Shown here: positions 5,993 through 7,731 of the stretch, piece by piece
Layout: every line of letters begins with the position of its first letter
Numbering within the stretch: position 1 is the stretch's first letter
Assembly: GCA_021781075.1 (NCBI GenBank)
Contig: JAJXXN010000102.1
Location: 1-7,731, forward strand
From: Acidobacteriota bacterium
GTDB lineage: Bacteria; Acidobacteriota; Terriglobia; Terriglobales; Acidobacteriaceae
Direction of reading: 5' to 3'
Length of the DNA: 7,731 nucleotides
The notes under the pieces: generated by a model
Seen by the model: only the letters and a program-made list of their open reading frames with translations
Told to the model about the DNA's origin: nothing
Databases searched by the model: none
Translations under genes and position numbers: made by a program

Positions 5993-7024
5993 CTAAACAT
6001 GTTCATCGCCTTTTTTATCCTGCACCAACGCCTTCTCCAAGCGGTCCAGCCGCTTTGCCAGCTCGGGTAGCCGCTGGAACAATGCCACCGCGCGCAACCA
6101 GGTGCGGTTTTCAAACGCCGGCGAGCCGGAGAGCATCTTGCCCGACGGCACATCATGGCTCACGCCCGATTGCGCGGTCAGAATCACCCCATCCCCGATT
6201 TCGCAGTGCCCCGCCACTCCAACCTGCCCGGCGAGGATCGCGTTCCTGCCTACAACTGACGACCCCGCAAGGCCACTCTGCGAGCATACCAGCGTATTCT
6301 CGCCCACCCGCGAGCCGTGGCCCACCTGCACCAGGTTGTCGATCTTCACCCCATCGGCAACCTCGGTGGCGCCCACCGTGGCGCGGTCCACGCAGGCATT
6401 GGCCTGCACATCCACACGGTTGCCAATCACAGCAGGGCCCGATTGCGGAATCTTCTCCCACTGCCCGGCATCATTCTTGGCAAAGCCAAATCCATCCGCG
6501 CCAATAATCGCGCCGTTTTCGAGCGTGACATGGTCCCCAAGCCGACAGTGCTCCCGTACCACCGCGTGCGCATGGGCAAAAAAATCCGTGCCAATCTCAG
6601 CCCCTTCATATATCACCACATGGGGCAATATCCGCGCCCGCGGGCCAATCTTTGCCTTGGCCCCAATCACCACATAGGCGCCAATATGCGCCCCCGTGCC
6701 AATCTCCGCCGTTGGGTCCACCACTGCCGTGGGATGCACGCCCACGGGATAGGCCGGCGGCTGATAAAAGAGCGCCAGTGCGCGAGAAAATGCGTGGTAG
6801 GGGTTCTTGACCCTCAGCGTCGCCGCTGAAATCTCCGCGAACTCCGGCTCTACAATCACCGCCGCCGCACGCGTCGTCCTTGCCAAACCCGCGTACTTCG
6901 GGTTTGAGACAAATGTGATCTCCGCCGCTCCAGCCTCTTCAATTCCGCGCACGCCGGTGATTTCAACCTCCGGATTGCCGCGCAACTCCGCCCCCAACGC
7001 CTTCGCCACGTCGCCTAGTCTCAT
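5993..7024 (-). CDS. lpxD: UDP-3-O-(3-hydroxyacyl)glucosamine N-acyltransferase
   Basis: LpxD moves a 3-hydroxyacyl chain from acyl-ACP to the 2-amino group of UDP-3-O-acylglucosamine, the third step of lipid A synthesis, in the cytoplasm as a trimer. The 343-aa length is typical. Residues 1-95 form the N-terminal uridine-binding domain (MRLGDVAKALGAEL; ITGVRGIEEAGAAEITFVSN; KNPYHAFSRALALF). Residues about 97-300 are hexapeptide repeats of the left-handed beta-helix, and the C-terminal helix (310-343) completes the fold. Key residues are present: NLVQVGH with His236, matching catalytic His239 of E. coli LpxD, and AGH with His273, matching His276. IGADGFGF (174-181) is a family hallmark. The usual neighbours (bamA, skp, fabZ, lpxA) are absent; a lipoprotein follows 15 nt later. 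The ribosome site before ATG 7024 is poor (GGAGA at 12 nt), while a -10-like TAGAAT lies 6 nt upstream of the ATG. Confidence 0.96.
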   Translation of the reverse strand: MRLGDVAKALGAELRGNPEVEITGVRGIEEAGAAEITFVSNPKYAGLARTTRAAAVIVEPEFAEISAATLRVKNPYHAFSRALALFYQPPAYPVGVHPTAVVDPTAEIGTGAHIGAYVVIGAKAKIGPRARILPHVVIYEGAEIGTDFFAHAHAVVREHCRLGDHVTLENGAIIGADGFGFAKNDAGQWEKIPQSGPAVIGNRVDVQANACVDRATVGATEVADGVKIDNLVQVGHGSRVGENTLVCSQSGLAGSSVVGRNAILAGQVGVAGHCEIGDGVILTAQSGVSHDVPSGKMLSGSPAFENRTWLRAVALFQRLPELAKRLDRLEKALVQDKKGDEHV

Positions 7025-7030
7025 AGTGTG

Positions 7031-7036
7031 ATTCTA
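7031..7036 (-). promoter_or_regulatory. Candidate -10 element of lpxD
   Basis: TAGAAT on the - strand (5 of 6 bases match TATAAT) is separated from the lpxD ATG by only 6 nt (CACACT). Transcription from it would start at or next to the ATG, giving a leaderless mRNA. No good -35 is seen at 16-18 bp; that stretch is GC-rich sequence preceded by the terminator T-run. Confidence 0.3.
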
Positions 7037-7053
7037 TCTCCGCCGCGCGCCGC

Positions 7054-7085
7054 AAAAAAATCGGGGCCGCCTTCTGGCCGCCCCG
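7054..7085 (-). terminator. Rho-independent terminator of the aldo/keto reductase gene
   Basis: Positions 7062-7071 and 7076-7085 form a 10-bp GC-rich stem with one C-C mismatch (7068/7079) and a 4-nt loop. On the - strand it is followed by A and then a run of seven T (7060-7054). It begins 20 nt beyond the reductase stop and ends about 30 nt before the lpxD start, so lpxD probably has its own promoter in or very near this short gap. Confidence 0.85.
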
Positions 7086-7105
7086 CTGTTCAAGCCTTAT
7101 GCCCT

Positions 7106-7731
7106 TTATCGCTGCGTCATCGCGGCCAGCGCCTCGGGGTAACGCCCGCCAATCACCTTCACCTGTTCGGCGGCTTGTGTAATCTTTGCCACATCATCCG
7201 TCGTCAGCGGCAAGTCGATTGCCTTCAGGTTTTCGTCCAGCCGGTGCAGCTTCGTCGTTCCCGGTATTGGCACAATCCACGGCTTCTGCTTCAGCAGCCA
7301 CGCCAGCGCAATCTGTGCCGGTGTCGCATGCTTCTCCGCTGCAATCTTTTCCAGCACCCGCACCAGCTCCAGGTTGGCCTCAATTGCCTCCGGCGCAAAG
7401 CGCGGCAACGACGCGCGAAAATCCTTGGTGGAGATGTCGGCAACCGATTTGATCGTGCCCGTCAAAAATCCACGGCCCAAGGGCGAGAAGGGAACCAGCC
7501 CGATTCCAAGCTCCTCAAGCACCGGTAGGATCTCCGCCTCGAGCACCCTCCACCATAGCGAGTACTCGCTCTGCAGCGCCGCGACCGGCTGCACGGCGTG
7601 TGCCTTCCGGATTGTCTCCGCGCCCGCCTCCGACAATCCAAACTGCCGCACCTTGCCCGCCGCAATCAAATCCTTCACCGCGCCCGCCACTTCCTCAATC
7701 GGCACATTTGGGTCCACGCGGTGCTGGTAAA
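7106..7731 (-). CDS. Aldo/keto reductase, N-terminal part outside the window
   Basis: The gene runs off the right edge; 207 complete C-terminal residues are visible, starting at YQHRVDPNVPIEEV, and it ends at TAA. Aldo/keto reductases are cytoplasmic NADPH-dependent (beta/alpha)8-barrel enzymes that reduce aldehydes or ketones; the family is usually about 325-330 aa, so about 120 residues are missing. Visible signatures are the tetrad histidine in YQHRVD (visible residue 3), GKVRQFGLSEAG, LQSEYSLWWR, GIGLVPFSPLGRGFLTG, and the cofactor-phosphate segment PIPGTTKLHRLDENLKA. The Asp, Tyr and Lys of the tetrad would be in the missing part. The YQHRVDPNVPIE and SEYSLWWR motifs suggest the AKR13-like (YakC-type) group, from memory. 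An internal GTG at 7717 is not the start, since the frame stays open to the edge with conserved residues. The substrate cannot be told from sequence. A strong terminator follows. Confidence 0.94.
   Translation of the reverse strand, partial: YQHRVDPNVPIEEVAGAVKDLIAAGKVRQFGLSEAGAETIRKAHAVQPVAALQSEYSLWWRVLEAEILPVLEELGIGLVPFSPLGRGFLTGTIKSVADISTKDFRASLPRFAPEAIEANLELVRVLEKIAAEKHATPAQIALAWLLKQKPWIVPIPGTTKLHRLDENLKAIDLPLTTDDVAKITQAAEQVKVIGGRYPEALAAMTQR

Noticed and set aside
6317..6829. A 170-codon open frame on the + strand
   Set aside because: It is antisense to lpxD, whose family motifs cover the same bases; the frame has no independent support.
1..7731. A new multigene defence, mobile or biosynthetic system
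   Set aside because: I found no transposase, integrase, terminal repeats, CRISPR repeats, toxin-antitoxin pair or clustered genes of related unknown function. The genes are mostly familiar and separated by terminators.

Overview
The window looks like ordinary chromosomal sequence from a diderm (LPS-making) bacterium. It is moderately GC-rich, with G/C-heavy third codon positions. The best guess is an Acidobacteriota (Terriglobia-like) genome. This rests on the style of the secreted proteins, the PagL-like protein ending in HISSAS...NPGVN, and the small 'VENRTG' lipoprotein. It is an inference from remembered family resemblance, and no marker gene here fixes the taxonomy. Two enzymes act on lipid A (LpxD and a PagL-like outer-membrane deacylase), so an outer membrane with lipid A is well supported.

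Layout: the left half (1-3373) is read on the + strand and the right half (3422-7731) on the - strand, so the halves converge on a shared hairpin at 3392-3417. Left half: the 3' part of a YebC/PmpR-family (TACO1-like) gene closed by a strong intrinsic terminator; a PagL-like acyloxyacyl hydrolase; a single-domain glutamate formimidoyltransferase; and an unrecognised secreted, cysteine-free protein with a TTG start. Right half, in transcription order from the right edge: the 3' part of an aldo/keto reductase with its own terminator; lpxD; a small lipoprotein 15 nt behind lpxD; an intergenic region of about 300 bp; and a MASE1-PAS-GGEEF diguanylate cyclase.

Working together: the only pair likely to share a transcript on clear evidence is lpxD and the lipoprotein. 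LpxD adds an N-linked acyl chain during lipid A synthesis, and the PagL-like protein may trim acyl chains at the outer membrane. The other genes (YebC translation/regulation factor, histidine-degradation enzyme, c-di-GMP synthase, oxidoreductase) look like unrelated housekeeping or accessory functions. I see no mobile element, CRISPR array, tRNA or rRNA, and no clear sign of a new multigene system. The points most worth following are the altered catalytic position in the PagL-like protein, the uncharacterised lipoprotein tied to lpxD, the unrecognised secreted protein, and the possible leaderless start of lpxD.
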